The notes: generated from the sequence alone by a model not told the origin. A DNA stretch of 64,000 nucleotides from Brachybacterium ginsengisoli (GCF_002407065.1 NZ_CP023564.1:434001-498000); one strand, 5' to 3'. Numbered from the stretch's first letter, positions 24,992 through 34,511 are shown. Numbers and translations: made by a program.

Positions 24992-26755
24992 ATGCTCTGG
25001 ACCCTGATCCGGCGACACCTCCGGCCGTACCTGCCGCACGTGGCGGCCGTCGCCGTCCTCCAGCTCGCGACCGTCCTCGCGACCCTGTACCTGCCGAGCC
25101 TCAACGCCGACATCATCGACAACGGCGTCGCCACCGGGGACACCGACCACATCTGGCGCGTCGGCGGGATCATGCTGGTCGTCGCGATGATCCAGGTGAT
25201 CACCGCGATCGTCTCGGTGTGGTTCGGGGCGCGGGTCGCGATGGGCATCGGGCGGGACATCCGCCGCTCCGTCTACACGCGCGTGGATCGCTTCTCCACC
25301 GAGGAGATGGGCCGCTACGGGGCGCCGACCCTCATCACCCGCGCCACGAACGATGTCCAGCAGGTGCAGATGCTGGTGCTCATGACCCTGAACTTCATGG
25401 TCATGGTGCCGATCATGTCGATCGGCGGGATCATCATGGCGATCCAGGAGGATCCGGGGCTGTCCTGGCTGGTGTGGGTCTCGGTGCCGGTGCTCATGCT
25501 GATCGTCGGCCTGCTGGTCACGAAGCTGATGCCGCTGTTCCAGCGGATGCAGGACAACATCGACTCCCTCAACGGCGTGATGCGCGAGCAGATCATGGGC
25601 ATCCGCGTGGTCCGCGCGTTCGTGCGGGAGGACCACGAGACCGGCCGCTTCACGGACGCCAACGCCATCCTCACCGACACCTCGGTGCGGATCGGGCGGC
25701 TCTTCGTGATCATGGGACCGGCGATCACCGTGGTCCTGCACCTCGCGACCGCCGCCGTGCTCTGGTTCGGCGGCCACCGTGTGGACGCCGGCCTGGTCGA
25801 GGTGGGCTCGCTGACCGCCTTCATGCAGTACCTGCTGCAGATCCTCATGGCGGTCATGATGGGCACCTTCATGTTCATGATGTTCCCGCGCGCGATCATC
25901 AGCGCGCGCCGCATCGGCGAGGTCCTCGAGACCACCCCCACCCTCGCCGAGCCTGCGCGGCCGCTCGCCCTCGAGTCCTCCGGCGGCGGCGCGACCGTCG
26001 AGTTCCGCGATGTCACCTTCGCCTACCCCGGCGCGGAGTCCCCGGTGCTGGACGGCGTCTCCTTCACCGCGGAGGCCGGCCGCACCACCGCCATCATCGG
26101 CGCCACCGGCGCGGGCAAGACCACGCTGGTCAGCCTCATCCCGCGTCTGCACGACGCGACCGGCGGGCAGGTGCTGATCTACGGGATCCCCGTCACCGAC
26201 CTCGACCGCGCGAGCATCTCCGCCGCCGTGGGCCTCGTGCCGCAGAAGCCCTACCTGTTCTCCGGCACCATCGCGCACAACCTGCGCTTCGGAGATCCTA
26301 CGGCCGACGACGAGCAGCTGTGGCGCGCGCTCGACGTCGCGCAGGGCACCGAGTTCGTCCGCGACCGGACCACAGGCGAGGGGGAGGGCGCGGCCCGGGG
26401 GCTGGAGTCCTCCGTCTCCCAGGGCGGCACCAACGTCTCCGGCGGGCAGCGCCAGCGGCTCTGCATCGCCCGCACCCTCGTCGCCGCTCCGCGCGTGTAC
26501 GTCTTCGACGACTCGTTCTCGGCGCTCGACGTCACCACCGATGCGAAGGTCCGCGAGGGCCTGGCCCAGCACACCGAGGGCGCGACCACGATCATCGTCG
26601 CCCAGCGCATCTCCACCATCACCGCCGCCGACCAGATCCTCGTGCTCGAGGAGGGCCGGATCGTGGGCCGCGGCACCCACGACGAGCTGCTCGAGAGCTC
26701 GCAGACCTACCGGGAGATCGTCGACTCCCAGATCACCGTGGAGGAGACGGCATGA
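24992..26755 (+). CDS. ABC exporter half-transporter with degenerate ATPase residues
   Basis: A 587-residue protein with a six-helix exporter domain (1-325) and an ATPase domain (about 345-580). The Walker A is GATGAGKTT and the signature NVSGGQRQ is intact. The catalytic Glu after Walker B is replaced by Asp507 (VFDDSFSALD), and the H-loop His is replaced by Gln538 (IIVAQRIST). These changes are known from the degenerate site of heterodimeric exporters such as TM287/288. The next gene starts inside this stop codon (ATGA), so the two halves form one transporter. The start ATG follows GGGAGATCCCTCC. Confidence 0.93.
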   Translation: MLWTLIRRHLRPYLPHVAAVAVLQLATVLATLYLPSLNADIIDNGVATGDTDHIWRVGGIMLVVAMIQVITAIVSVWFGARVAMGIGRDIRRSVYTRVDRFSTEEMGRYGAPTLITRATNDVQQVQMLVLMTLNFMVMVPIMSIGGIIMAIQEDPGLSWLVWVSVPVLMLIVGLLVTKLMPLFQRMQDNIDSLNGVMREQIMGIRVVRAFVREDHETGRFTDANAILTDTSVRIGRLFVIMGPAITVVLHLATAAVLWFGGHRVDAGLVEVGSLTAFMQYLLQILMAVMMGTFMFMMFPRAIISARRIGEVLETTPTLAEPARPLALESSGGGATVEFRDVTFAYPGAESPVLDGVSFTAEAGRTTAIIGATGAGKTTLVSLIPRLHDATGGQVLIYGIPVTDLDRASISAAVGLVPQKPYLFSGTIAHNLRFGDPTADDEQLWRALDVAQGTEFVRDRTTGEGEGAARGLESSVSQGGTNVSGGQRQRLCIARTLVAAPRVYVFDDSFSALDVTTDAKVREGLAQHTEGATTIIVAQRISTITAADQILVLEEGRIVGRGTHDELLESSQTYREIVDSQITVEETA

Positions 26756-28779
26756 GCGCGAAGAAGAGCACCGCCGCGACGCAGCAGGACGGCACCGCCG
26801 AGCTCACCGAGTCCGAGATCCTCGAGATGCAGGACTCGATGTCCGGCGAGTGGGGCGAGTCCGCACCGCGCAAGGCCAAGGCGTTCTGGCCCTCCGCGCT
26901 GCGCCTCGCGGGCACCTTCAGGGACCACAAGCTCGGGCTCGGCGTGGTGCTGCTGTGCGGTCTCATCTCCACCGTGCTCACGGTGTGGGCGCCCACCATC
27001 CTCGGCGACGCGATGGACGTCATCTTCGACGGTTTCCTCTCCGGGCAGGGCGTCGCCTTCGACGCGCTCGGCCGCCTGCTCATCATCGTGCTCGGCATGT
27101 ACCTGGTCGCGGCGCTGTTCGACTGGCTGCAGGGCCGCCTGCTGAACGACGTGGTCATGGACATCGTCTACGGCCTGCGCCAGCGGATCGAGGCGAAGGT
27201 CAACCGCCTCCCGCTGTCCTACTTCGACACCCGCCAGCGCGGCGACCTGCTCTCCCGCACCACCAACGACGTCGACAACGTCCAGACCGCCCTCCAGCAG
27301 GCCTTCGCCTCCCTGGTCTACGCGGTGCTGACCATCGTGGGCATCACGATCATGATGTTCTGGCTCTCCTGGCAGCTGGCGCTCATCGCGCTCGTCGCCC
27401 TGCCGATCTCCGGCGTGGTCATCGGCATCATCGGCGCGAAGTCGCAGAAGCTGTTCACCGCCCAGTGGCGCAACACCGGGCGCCTGAACGGGCACGTCGA
27501 GGAGTCTTTCACCGGGCACGACCTGGTCACCGTCTTCGATCGCCAGGACTCGATGCGCGAGCAGTTCGACGAGCGCAACGAGGAGCTGTGGGAAGCCTCC
27601 TTCAAGGCCCAGTTCTACTCCGGCATGATCATGCCGATCATGCAGTGGGTGACCTATCTCGGGTACGTGGGCATCGCGGTGGTGGGCGGACTGCGGATCG
27701 CCGCCGGGCAGATGTCGCTGGGCCAGGTGACCGCCTTCATCCAGTACTCGCGCGAGTTCAACGCGCCTCTCGGCGAGGTGGCGGGGATGGCGAACATGCT
27801 GATCTCGGGCGTCGCCAGCGCCGAGCGGATCTTCGAGCTGCTCGACGCCGAGGAGCAGGAGGCCGACGGCGAGATCACCGTGGGCGACGAGGCCGCCGGA
27901 TCGGGCGGCGCACGCCGCATCGCGCGCTCCGAGCTGACCGGGACGACCCGGGGCCGGATCGAGTTCGACCACGTCGCCTTCTCCTACACCTCCGACAAGC
28001 CGCTGATCACCGACCTCTCGCTGACCGCGGAGCCGGGGCAGACGATCGCGATCGTGGGCCCCACCGGCGCGGGCAAGACCACCCTGGTCAACCTCATCAT
28101 GCGGTTCTACGAGATCGACGGCGGCCAGATCAGCCTGGACGGCGTGGACATCCGCGCCCTGGACCGCGGCGAGGTGCGCTCGCGCGTGGGCATGGTGCTG
28201 CAGGACGCGGTGCTGTTCGGCGGCACCATCCGCGAGAACATCCGCTACGGCCGCCTCGAGGCGAGCGACGAGGAGGTGGTCGCGGCCGCCACGGCCACCT
28301 TCGTGGACCGCTTCGTGCACACCCTGCCCGACGGCTACGACACCGTCATCGAGGACGAGGGCGCGAACGTCTCCGCCGGGGAGCGCCAGCTCATCACGAT
28401 CGCCCGCGCCTTCCTCGCCGATCCGGCTCTGCTGATCCTCGACGAGGCCACCAGCTCCGTGGACACCCGCACCGAGGTGCTCGTGCAGGAGGCGATGGCG
28501 GCGCTGCGCACCGACCGGACCTCCTTCGTGATCGCCCACCGCCTCTCCACCATCCGCGACGCCGACGTGATCCTGGTGATGGAGCACGGCGACATCGTCG
28601 AGCAGGGCGATCACGACGCGCTGCTCGAGGCCGAGGGCGCCTACCACCGCCTGTACTGGTCGCAGTTCGCCGACGGCGTGGATCCCGACGAGGACGAGGC
28701 CGTGGTCGAGGGCGCCGCCACCGGCGAGATCGCGAAGGTGCCCGGCGAAGCACCCGAGGACTCCGCCCGGGGCGAGTGA
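26752..28779 (+). CDS. ABC exporter half-transporter with catalytic ATPase site
   Basis: A 675-residue partner of the preceding gene. A 55-residue acidic N-terminal extension precedes the six-helix domain (about 60-360), and an ATPase domain occupies about 400-640. Walker A is GPTGAGKTT, Walker B with catalytic Glu565 reads LLILDEATSSVD, and the switch His596 is present (VIAHRLST). The signature is SAGERQ (541-546), not SGGQ, complementing the intact signature of the partner, as expected when only one of two composite sites is fully active. The C-terminus is a 45-residue acidic tail. Substrate is unknown; multidrug or lipid export is typical. Confidence 0.93.
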   Translation: MSAKKSTAATQQDGTAELTESEILEMQDSMSGEWGESAPRKAKAFWPSALRLAGTFRDHKLGLGVVLLCGLISTVLTVWAPTILGDAMDVIFDGFLSGQGVAFDALGRLLIIVLGMYLVAALFDWLQGRLLNDVVMDIVYGLRQRIEAKVNRLPLSYFDTRQRGDLLSRTTNDVDNVQTALQQAFASLVYAVLTIVGITIMMFWLSWQLALIALVALPISGVVIGIIGAKSQKLFTAQWRNTGRLNGHVEESFTGHDLVTVFDRQDSMREQFDERNEELWEASFKAQFYSGMIMPIMQWVTYLGYVGIAVVGGLRIAAGQMSLGQVTAFIQYSREFNAPLGEVAGMANMLISGVASAERIFELLDAEEQEADGEITVGDEAAGSGGARRIARSELTGTTRGRIEFDHVAFSYTSDKPLITDLSLTAEPGQTIAIVGPTGAGKTTLVNLIMRFYEIDGGQISLDGVDIRALDRGEVRSRVGMVLQDAVLFGGTIRENIRYGRLEASDEEVVAAATATFVDRFVHTLPDGYDTVIEDEGANVSAGERQLITIARAFLADPALLILDEATSSVDTRTEVLVQEAMAALRTDRTSFVIAHRLSTIRDADVILVMEHGDIVEQGDHDALLEAEGAYHRLYWSQFADGVDPDEDEAVVEGAATGEIAKVPGEAPEDSARGE

Positions 28780-28824
28780 CCCCGGCCGGCCGGCCCCCGG
28801 TGGCGGACACGCCGAGCGGTGGAA

Positions 28825-28871
28825 GTCGCGTACTTGGGGGAATGGCGCCTCCATTCGCCCGTGACCGTCAC
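28825..28871. repeat. 47-bp imperfect palindrome, GGGGGAATGG family, copy 1
   Basis: Two 21-base arms flank a 5-base centre. The left arm ends in GGGGGAATGG and the right arm begins CCATTCGCCC; 14 of 21 positions pair. It starts 45 bases after the ABC exporter stop codon. Related copies lie at 61523-61569 and 63075-63121. Confidence 0.75.
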
Positions 28872-28935
28872 CCTCGTCGGGTCGCGTCGCACGGATCGTG
28901 ACGAAGGTGGGGTGCGCTCCGGCGCAGGCCCCCGG

Positions 28936-28941
28936 TAGCGT
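28936..28941 (+). promoter_or_regulatory. -10 box of the FAD monooxygenase gene, leaderless
   Basis: TAGCGT is followed by seven bases and the ATG at 28949. Confidence 0.45.
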
Positions 28942-28948
28942 CGAGTGC

Positions 28949-30112
28949 ATGGACGTCATCCTGATCGGAGGCGGCATCGCCGGCCTCGCCCTCGCCCACC
29001 AGCTCGCCCCCGACCACCGCGTGACGGTGCTCGAGGCCTCCCCGGGCCCGCGCGGCGGCGGCTACATGATCGACTTCTTCGGCCCCGGGTATCTCGCCGC
29101 CGAGCGGATGGGGATCATCGACGCGCTCCGATCCCGCGGGCACGTCTTCGAGGGTGTGCGCTACGGGACGCCCGACGGGGCGGAGTCGGGCCGGATCGAC
29201 GTCGGCCCCCTCGTCGCCGCCTCCGGCGGGCGCTACTTCTCCATCCTGCGCCCCGAGGTCGAGCTCGGGCTCCTCGCAGTGCTGCCGGATACCGTCGACC
29301 TGCGCTACGGCGCCCGTGCGGTCGCGGTGCGCGATGCCGATCTCGTCGGTGCGGGCAGCCCTCGTCGCGCGGTGGTCGAGCTCGCCGACGGGGCGACGCT
29401 CGAGTCCGATCTGGTCGTGGCCTGCGATGGCGTCCGCTCGGTCGTGCGGGGACAGGTCGCGCCCGGTCACGGGGGGATCGTGCCGATGGGGTACCGGGTG
29501 GCGAGCTATCTCTACCAGGATCCGCAGCTCGCCGAGGAGCTGGGGGAGCGGATGCTCATGACCGACACGGTGCGCCGGGTGGGCTGGGTGTACTCGGCCG
29601 GAGGCGGTCGTGTCGGCGCGATGTTCGCCGAACGGACCGACGCCGCGCTCACCGAGCGGCCGGTCCCGGACCGGTCCCGGCTCCAGCGGGAGTTCGCCGG
29701 GCTGCACCCTCAGGTCGACAGGGCGCTCGCCCACGCCCCGGAGAGCTTCTACGACGACCTCGTCGCGCAGGCGGTGGCGCCCTGCTGGAGCCGGGGACGC
29801 ATCGCGCTCGCCGGGGACGCCGCCCACGCGCCGTCGCTCCTCGCCGGGCAGGGCACGTCCCTTGCGATCGCGGGCGCCGAGGCGCTGGCCCGCAGCCTCC
29901 GTGCCGCCGGCCCGCACGTGGAGGTCGGCCTGACCGAGTACGAGCGCCGCTGGCGGCCGACGGTCGAGGCAGTCCAGCGCGCGGGCCGACGCAGCGCGTC
30001 GTTCTTCGCCCCGGCGAACCGGGCGCAGCTGCGCTTCCAGCAGATCGCCCGCCGCGCGGTCACGCTGCCCGGGGCCGCCCGGCTCGCCGCCCGGAGATTC
30101 GTCGCGCCCTGA
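28949..30112 (+). CDS. FAD-dependent monooxygenase
   Basis: A 387-residue flavoprotein of the aromatic-ring hydroxylase type (PHBH fold). The dinucleotide loop is ILIGGGIAGLALAHQL (4-19), the DG motif is VVACDGVRSVVR near 150-161, and the second FAD motif is IALAGDAAHAPSLLAGQGTS near 286-305. It should use NAD(P)H and oxygen to hydroxylate a small organic molecule. The ATG at 28949 is chosen over an earlier in-frame ATG because a TAGCGT box sits seven bases upstream. It stands alone, so the pathway is not visible. Confidence 0.88.
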   Translation: MDVILIGGGIAGLALAHQLAPDHRVTVLEASPGPRGGGYMIDFFGPGYLAAERMGIIDALRSRGHVFEGVRYGTPDGAESGRIDVGPLVAASGGRYFSILRPEVELGLLAVLPDTVDLRYGARAVAVRDADLVGAGSPRRAVVELADGATLESDLVVACDGVRSVVRGQVAPGHGGIVPMGYRVASYLYQDPQLAEELGERMLMTDTVRRVGWVYSAGGGRVGAMFAERTDAALTERPVPDRSRLQREFAGLHPQVDRALAHAPESFYDDLVAQAVAPCWSRGRIALAGDAAHAPSLLAGQGTSLAIAGAEALARSLRAAGPHVEVGLTEYERRWRPTVEAVQRAGRRSASFFAPANRAQLRFQQIARRAVTLPGAARLAARRFVAP

Positions 30113-30195
30113 CACCGGGGGTCACGGGGCCGAGCCCGGCCCCGCTCCCTGTCCGCTGCCCACCCTCCGCCCGGCCCCGTGGACCTGCGGAGGGC

Positions 30196-30249
30196 TTTTG
30201 TCCGGTGAGGACCGATGCCGGCCCCGACATCGGTCCTCACCAGACAAAA
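30196..30249. repeat. 54-bp palindrome of the CCGATG-CCGG family, copy 1
   Basis: Arms of 22 bases (30196-30217 and 30228-30249) pair at 21 positions around a 10-base loop starting CCGG. The outer ends are TTTTGTC and GACAAAA. It lies 83 bases after the FAD monooxygenase stop codon and could act as a terminator. A related element with the same loop length and core is at 46654-46711. Confidence 0.85.
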
Positions 30250-30260
30250 CTCGGCTCCCG

Positions 30261-30288
30261 GTTCCCGGTTCCCGGTTCCCGGTTCCCG
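30261..30288. repeat. four perfect 7-bp tandem repeats (GTTCCCG)
   Basis: GTTCCCG occurs four times in a row directly after the palindrome. The surrounding 285-base gap (30113-30397) otherwise holds no gene. Confidence 0.9.
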
Positions 30289-30397
30289 GCCCCGGCTCTC
30301 GGCTCTCGTCCCTCGGCACTGGCCGTCGCCGGGCGGGGGAGGGGGTTCACCCGGGCGGGGGAGGTGCTCGGCGGCGTGCGGCACGAGGCTCGTGGAC

Positions 30398-31624
30398 ATG
30401 ACCACCACACCTCGCCCTTCCGCCCCTCCGACCCCGCCGGTGGGTGCTGCCCCTGCCGCCGCGCACGCCACCCGTGGCGCTGCCTCAGCTGCCTTCACCG
30501 CCCCGACGCCCACCTCCCCGCCCCGCGTCCCCCGCCCGCTGCTGGCCGGGGCGCTCGCCGCCTCCGCGCTCGCCGCTGCGCTCGGCCTGCTCGCCCCGCG
30601 GCTCCCGCTGATCGGAGAGGGCATCGCCGAGACCATGCTGGGCGGCATGCTCGGCGCGGGCACGGCGGCGCTGGTCCTCGCCCTCACCGCCCTGGTCGGC
30701 GCCGCAGCCGGCATCGCCGCGCTCGTCGGCCTCCTGCCCCGGCCCGCTCTGCTGGGCGTCACCGCTGTCGAGGTGCTCGTGGCCGGCGTGGGCCTGGGCA
30801 GCATGTCCACGCTGTCCACCGCGGGCTATCTGCTGGCGCTCGCCATGCCGGTGATCCTCGCGCTGCTGCTGATCCAGACGATCCGGCGTTACCCGCGCCT
30901 CCGCCTCCCGCTCTCCGCCGCGGCGGTGCTCGGCGTGGGTGCCGGGACCGTGGTCCTCGGGGCACCGCTGCGGGAGCTGCTCGGGTATCTGCTGCCGGCC
31001 TTCGCGGCGGAGCTGCCGCTGATCGGCTTCACCCTGCTCATGGTCGCCGTCGGGGCGCTGTGGTCCGCCGCCGCCGCGCTCGACCTCCGTGGTTCCGCGA
31101 CTGCCGCCCGCGCCACGGCCTGGGTGACCCGGCATCGGGTGGCGCTCACCGTGCTCGCCGCCTGCGGGCCGCTGCCGTATGCGCTGATCCGCCTCACCTG
31201 GCTCACGCCGTGGCCGCTGCTGGGCACCGAGCAGGCGATGGACCTGTCCACCCGGCTGTGGGGCCTGGCGCTCTCCTCCGGCTCCTGGCTCGCCGTGATC
31301 CTCACGATCGGCCTGATCCGTCCCTGGGGCGAGGTGTTCCCGCGGTGGATGCCGGTGGTCGCCGGCAGGCCGGTGCCGATCGCCGCCGCCGCGGTGCCTG
31401 GCGGGGCCGTCGCGGCCCTGCTCAGCTTCGCCGCGGTGCCCCTGCTCGTGGGGGCGGCGGCACAGGGGCAGGGTGCCGGGCTCGTGCTCGCCTTCGCGAT
31501 CATCTTCCCCTGCTGGCTGTGGGGCCCCGCGCTCGCGCTCGCCGTGTGGGGCTACGTCGGGCATCGCCGTGACCAGCAGCGACGAGAGGTTATGACGGAT
31601 GTCCCTGGTGCCGGCACCGCATGA
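30398..31624 (+). CDS. multi-spanning membrane protein of unknown function, coupled to a two-component system
   Basis: A 408-residue protein with an Ala/Pro/Thr-rich cytoplasmic N-terminus of about 45 residues and some ten to eleven membrane helices. I recognise no family. The start ATG at 30398 has GAGG upstream; an earlier in-frame start would add a low-complexity stretch encoded by repeats. Its stop overlaps the histidine kinase start by four bases (ATGA), so it is translationally coupled to the kinase and regulator and may be a sensor partner or target of that system. Confidence 0.7.
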   Translation: MTTTPRPSAPPTPPVGAAPAAAHATRGAASAAFTAPTPTSPPRVPRPLLAGALAASALAAALGLLAPRLPLIGEGIAETMLGGMLGAGTAALVLALTALVGAAAGIAALVGLLPRPALLGVTAVEVLVAGVGLGSMSTLSTAGYLLALAMPVILALLLIQTIRRYPRLRLPLSAAAVLGVGAGTVVLGAPLRELLGYLLPAFAAELPLIGFTLLMVAVGALWSAAAALDLRGSATAARATAWVTRHRVALTVLAACGPLPYALIRLTWLTPWPLLGTEQAMDLSTRLWGLALSSGSWLAVILTIGLIRPWGEVFPRWMPVVAGRPVPIAAAAVPGGAVAALLSFAAVPLLVGAAAQGQGAGLVLAFAIIFPCWLWGPALALAVWGYVGHRRDQQRREVMTDVPGAGTA

Positions 31625-32880
31625 TCGGGGACGATGACCGGATGGACACCCTCCGACGGCAGGGCCGCCGCCTCGCGTGGCTGATGGCGGGCGCCGCCAT
31701 CGGCCTGGCGGTGGTCCTGCTGGTCGTCGTGGTGGTGACCATCATGACCGGCCGCAACGGGGTGGTCACCGGGCCGCTGTGGCTCCTCGTCGCGGTGAGC
31801 CTCCTGCTGGCGGCGCTGCTGGGGCTGGTCCCCGGGGTGCGGGAGCTCGAGGTCACCGGGGCCAGGAGCATGCTCGGGGCCGACGGGGAGATGGTCGTCC
31901 CGCACCGACCGCGCCCCGCGCACCACCTGCGGACCGGGCTGTGGGTGGTGCTGCATCTGCTGCTGGGTCTGCTGGTCACTGCGGTGCTGGCGACGTTCGT
32001 GCCCACCGCCGGGCTGTATTTCGTGGAGCTGGTCCGCGACCGGGATCTCGGCTCCGGGGTGCCGCTGCCAGGGTCCGCGACCGGGAGAGCGGGCGCCGGT
32101 GTGCTCGCGGTGCTGGCCGGGGTCGCCTCGCTGCTGGCCTGGTGGCCCATCGGCGCGCTGCTGGCCCGCCTCGCGCCGCACGTGCTCGGCCCCACCACGG
32201 CGGACCGCCTCCAGATCGCTCAGGAGCGCGCCGAGCGCGAGGCGGAGCGGACCCGCATCGCCCGGGAGCTGCACGACGGGATCGGGCACGCGCTGAGCGT
32301 GGTGAGCATCCAGGCCGCGGCCGCGCGCGCGATCCAGACCCGGGACCCGCAGGCCGCCGCGACGGCTCTCGCCGCGATCGAGGACACCGCCCGCGGCGCC
32401 ACGGGAGAGCTCGACGCGGTGCTCGCCCTGCTGCGGGAGGAGGAGCCGGCAGGCGAGGGCCGGGCCCGGCCCCCCGAGGGGATCGACCGGCTGATCGCCG
32501 AGCATCGGCACCGCGGGATGGACCTGCGGGCACGGGTCGAGCTGCCGGACGATCTCGCCGTTCTGCAGCGTGAGCACCTGGAACGCTGCCTCGCCGAGCT
32601 GCTGACCAACGCCCAGCGGCACGGCGGCGAGGGCGCGGTGCACGTCGAGCTCGTCGAGGTCGATCAGCGGGTGCGGTTGCAGGTCACCAGCCCGCTCCGC
32701 GATGCAGGCGGCACCGCGACCGCCGGAGCGTCGCGGCGGGGGAGCGCCGGCGGGCGCGGCCTCCGCGGACTGCGTGAACGCGCGGATCTGTTCGGGGGTA
32801 CGGTCGAGGCGGGGCCGCGGGGGGACGTCTGGACCGCCCGGCTCGATCTGCCGCTGCTGAGGGGGTCCGAACACCGATGA
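31621..32880 (+). CDS. sensor histidine kinase (NarL/DesK-type)
   Basis: A 419-residue membrane kinase. Four helices (about 18-42, 52-72, 106-130 and 158-182) precede a HisKA_3 domain with phospho-acceptor His218 in RIARELHDGIGHALS. The ATP-binding domain has Asn330 in LLTNAQRHG and a GRGLRGLRERA G-box near 388-398. The start at 31621 overlaps the previous stop; an ATG at 31642 is an alternative. The next gene also overlaps by four bases. The signal is unknown. Confidence 0.92.
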   Translation: MIGDDDRMDTLRRQGRRLAWLMAGAAIGLAVVLLVVVVVTIMTGRNGVVTGPLWLLVAVSLLLAALLGLVPGVRELEVTGARSMLGADGEMVVPHRPRPAHHLRTGLWVVLHLLLGLLVTAVLATFVPTAGLYFVELVRDRDLGSGVPLPGSATGRAGAGVLAVLAGVASLLAWWPIGALLARLAPHVLGPTTADRLQIAQERAEREAERTRIARELHDGIGHALSVVSIQAAAARAIQTRDPQAAATALAAIEDTARGATGELDAVLALLREEEPAGEGRARPPEGIDRLIAEHRHRGMDLRARVELPDDLAVLQREHLERCLAELLTNAQRHGGEGAVHVELVEVDQRVRLQVTSPLRDAGGTATAGASRRGSAGGRGLRGLRERADLFGGTVEAGPRGDVWTARLDLPLLRGSEHR

Positions 32881-33563
32881 ACGCATCGCCGTTCCAGCCG
32901 ATCCCCGACGCCCCGGAGAACCCGATCCGCATGGTCGTCGTCGACGACGAACCGCTGGTCCGGCAGGGCCTGGCCCTGATCCTCGGCGCACAGGAGGATC
33001 TGGAGATCGTGGGGGAGGCGGCCGACGGCGCCGAGGCGCTCCAGGTGGTGCGCGAGACCGCCCCGGACCTGGTGTGCATGGACGTGCGCATGCCGCGGGT
33101 GGACGGCCTGCGGGCGACGGAGCTGCTGCTGCGCTTGCCCGATCCGCCGAAGGTCCTGGTCGTGACCACCTTCGAGCATGACGGGTACGTGCACGACGCC
33201 CTGGTCGCCGGGGCCTCGGGGTTCCTCCTCAAGCGCGCCACCGCCGAAGAGATGGTCCAGGCCGTGCGCACCATCGCGCGCGGCACCAGCCTGATGTTCC
33301 CCGAGACGGTGCGCGAGCTGCTGCGCCCGAGCGCCCGCACCGCCCGGCACGACGGGCCGCCGCTCACCGAGCGGGAGCAGGAGGTGCTGGTCCATCTCGC
33401 GCAGGGCCTGACCAACGCGGAGATCGCGAGCGCCCTGTTCCTCGGCGTGGAGACCGTCCGCACCCACGTCGCGAACCTGCTCGGCAAGCTCGGCGCCCGC
33501 GACCGCACCCAGGCCGTGGTCTTCGCCTATCGCGCCGGTCTGGTGGACCCGCACAAGGGCTGA
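32877..33563 (+). CDS. LuxR-type response regulator
   Basis: A 228-residue regulator. The receiver domain (about 18-135) has the acidic pair in VVVDDEP (20-26), phospho-acceptor Asp69 (VCMDVRMP) and the conserved Thr/Lys (VTTFE, LLKRA). The LuxR helix-turn-helix runs from LTEREQEVL near 164 to about 224. It is coupled by a four-base ATGA overlap to the kinase, which should phosphorylate it. Downstream targets are not visible, but the coupled membrane protein is a candidate. Confidence 0.94.
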   Translation: MNASPFQPIPDAPENPIRMVVVDDEPLVRQGLALILGAQEDLEIVGEAADGAEALQVVRETAPDLVCMDVRMPRVDGLRATELLLRLPDPPKVLVVTTFEHDGYVHDALVAGASGFLLKRATAEEMVQAVRTIARGTSLMFPETVRELLRPSARTARHDGPPLTEREQEVLVHLAQGLTNAEIASALFLGVETVRTHVANLLGKLGARDRTQAVVFAYRAGLVDPHKG

Positions 33564-33601
33564 GCCCTCGCCGCGGCCAGCGCTCGACCACGCCCGGCCG
33601 G

Positions 33602-34504
33602 TCAGAGATGCAGCGTGCCGCCGTGGGTGCGGAAGGCGCCCGGCGGCTGGCCGTAGCGTCGGCGGAAGGCGGTGATGAAGGGGCGCGCCTCGGGGTAGCC
33701 GCTCGCGCGGGCGATCTGGGCGATGGGCTCCTCGGAGTCCAGCAGCAGGTGCGCCCCGTGCTCGAGCCGCATCCGTCGCAGCGCCGCCATCAGCGACTCC
33801 CCGGTCGCCTCGGCGAACAGCCGCGAGGCGTGCCGGGCGGACAGATGCACCACCTCGGCGACGTCCTGGACGCGCAGGGGTCGGGAGAGGTTGTCTCCGA
33901 GATAGCGCTCCATCGCGGCGACGCTCGAGGTGGTGCGGGCGCCCGGGTCGATCTCGACGGCGAGGTCCTCCGCGCTCGCGAAGGCGCGGCCCGTCTCGAC
34001 GACCAGCGCGCCGCCCAGGGCCCGCACCTGCTCGACGACCCCAGCACGGGGCGAGCCGGCCTCCGCGGCCAGGGCCGCGATGAGCACGGGCAGCGAGCCC
34101 AGGGCGGTGGAGACCCGGGGTCGGTCCTCGAGCAGCAGCCCGCTCCACCAGCCCGGGGCGCTGGTCGGGGACGCACCGGCATCCTGCAGGGCGATGCCCC
34201 AGAAGGCGATGCCCAGCCCGTCGGCCGGATGCGAGACGATCTCGTGCACCTCGCCCGGCCGCGCGATGAAGACGCTGCCGGCGGTGACCTCGTGCTCGGT
34301 GCCGTCGACGGTGAAGGCGCCGGATCCGGCGTAGGCGAGGCACACCTCGTGGAAGGAGTGCGTGTGGGGGTGGTTGCGCCACACCGAGGGGGCGTAGAAG
34401 CCCCAGCTGAGGAAGTCCACCGCCACGCCGTCGACCTCACCGGCCCGCAGCAGGCCGGTGAGGTCGACGAAGGCCGTCGCCTCGGCGACGAGATCGAGTC
34501 TCAC
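33602..34504 (-). CDS. AraC family regulator
   Basis: A 300-residue activator. The N-terminal cupin-like domain has NHPHTHSFHEVCLAYAGSG near 44-62 and RPGEVHEIVSHP near 82-93. The C-terminal AraC DNA-binding domain (about 195-298) has two helix-turn-helices, the second with SGYPEARPFITAFRRRYG. The start is GTG 34504, seven bases after the stop of the PhyH dioxygenase gene, so the two form an operon and the regulator may respond to the substrate of that enzyme. Confidence 0.9.
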   Translation of the reverse strand: MRLDLVAEATAFVDLTGLLRAGEVDGVAVDFLSWGFYAPSVWRNHPHTHSFHEVCLAYAGSGAFTVDGTEHEVTAGSVFIARPGEVHEIVSHPADGLGIAFWGIALQDAGASPTSAPGWWSGLLLEDRPRVSTALGSLPVLIAALAAEAGSPRAGVVEQVRALGGALVVETGRAFASAEDLAVEIDPGARTTSSVAAMERYLGDNLSRPLRVQDVAEVVHLSARHASRLFAEATGESLMAALRRMRLEHGAHLLLDSEEPIAQIARASGYPEARPFITAFRRRYGQPPGAFRTHGGTLHL

Positions 34505-34511
34505 AGGGGCA

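Noticed and set aside
24535..28779. 1414-codon plus-strand frame starting before the ABC exporter
   Set aside because: Only the part from 26752 is a real protein (the second ABC subunit). The upstream portion is a shadow of the first ABC gene in another frame.
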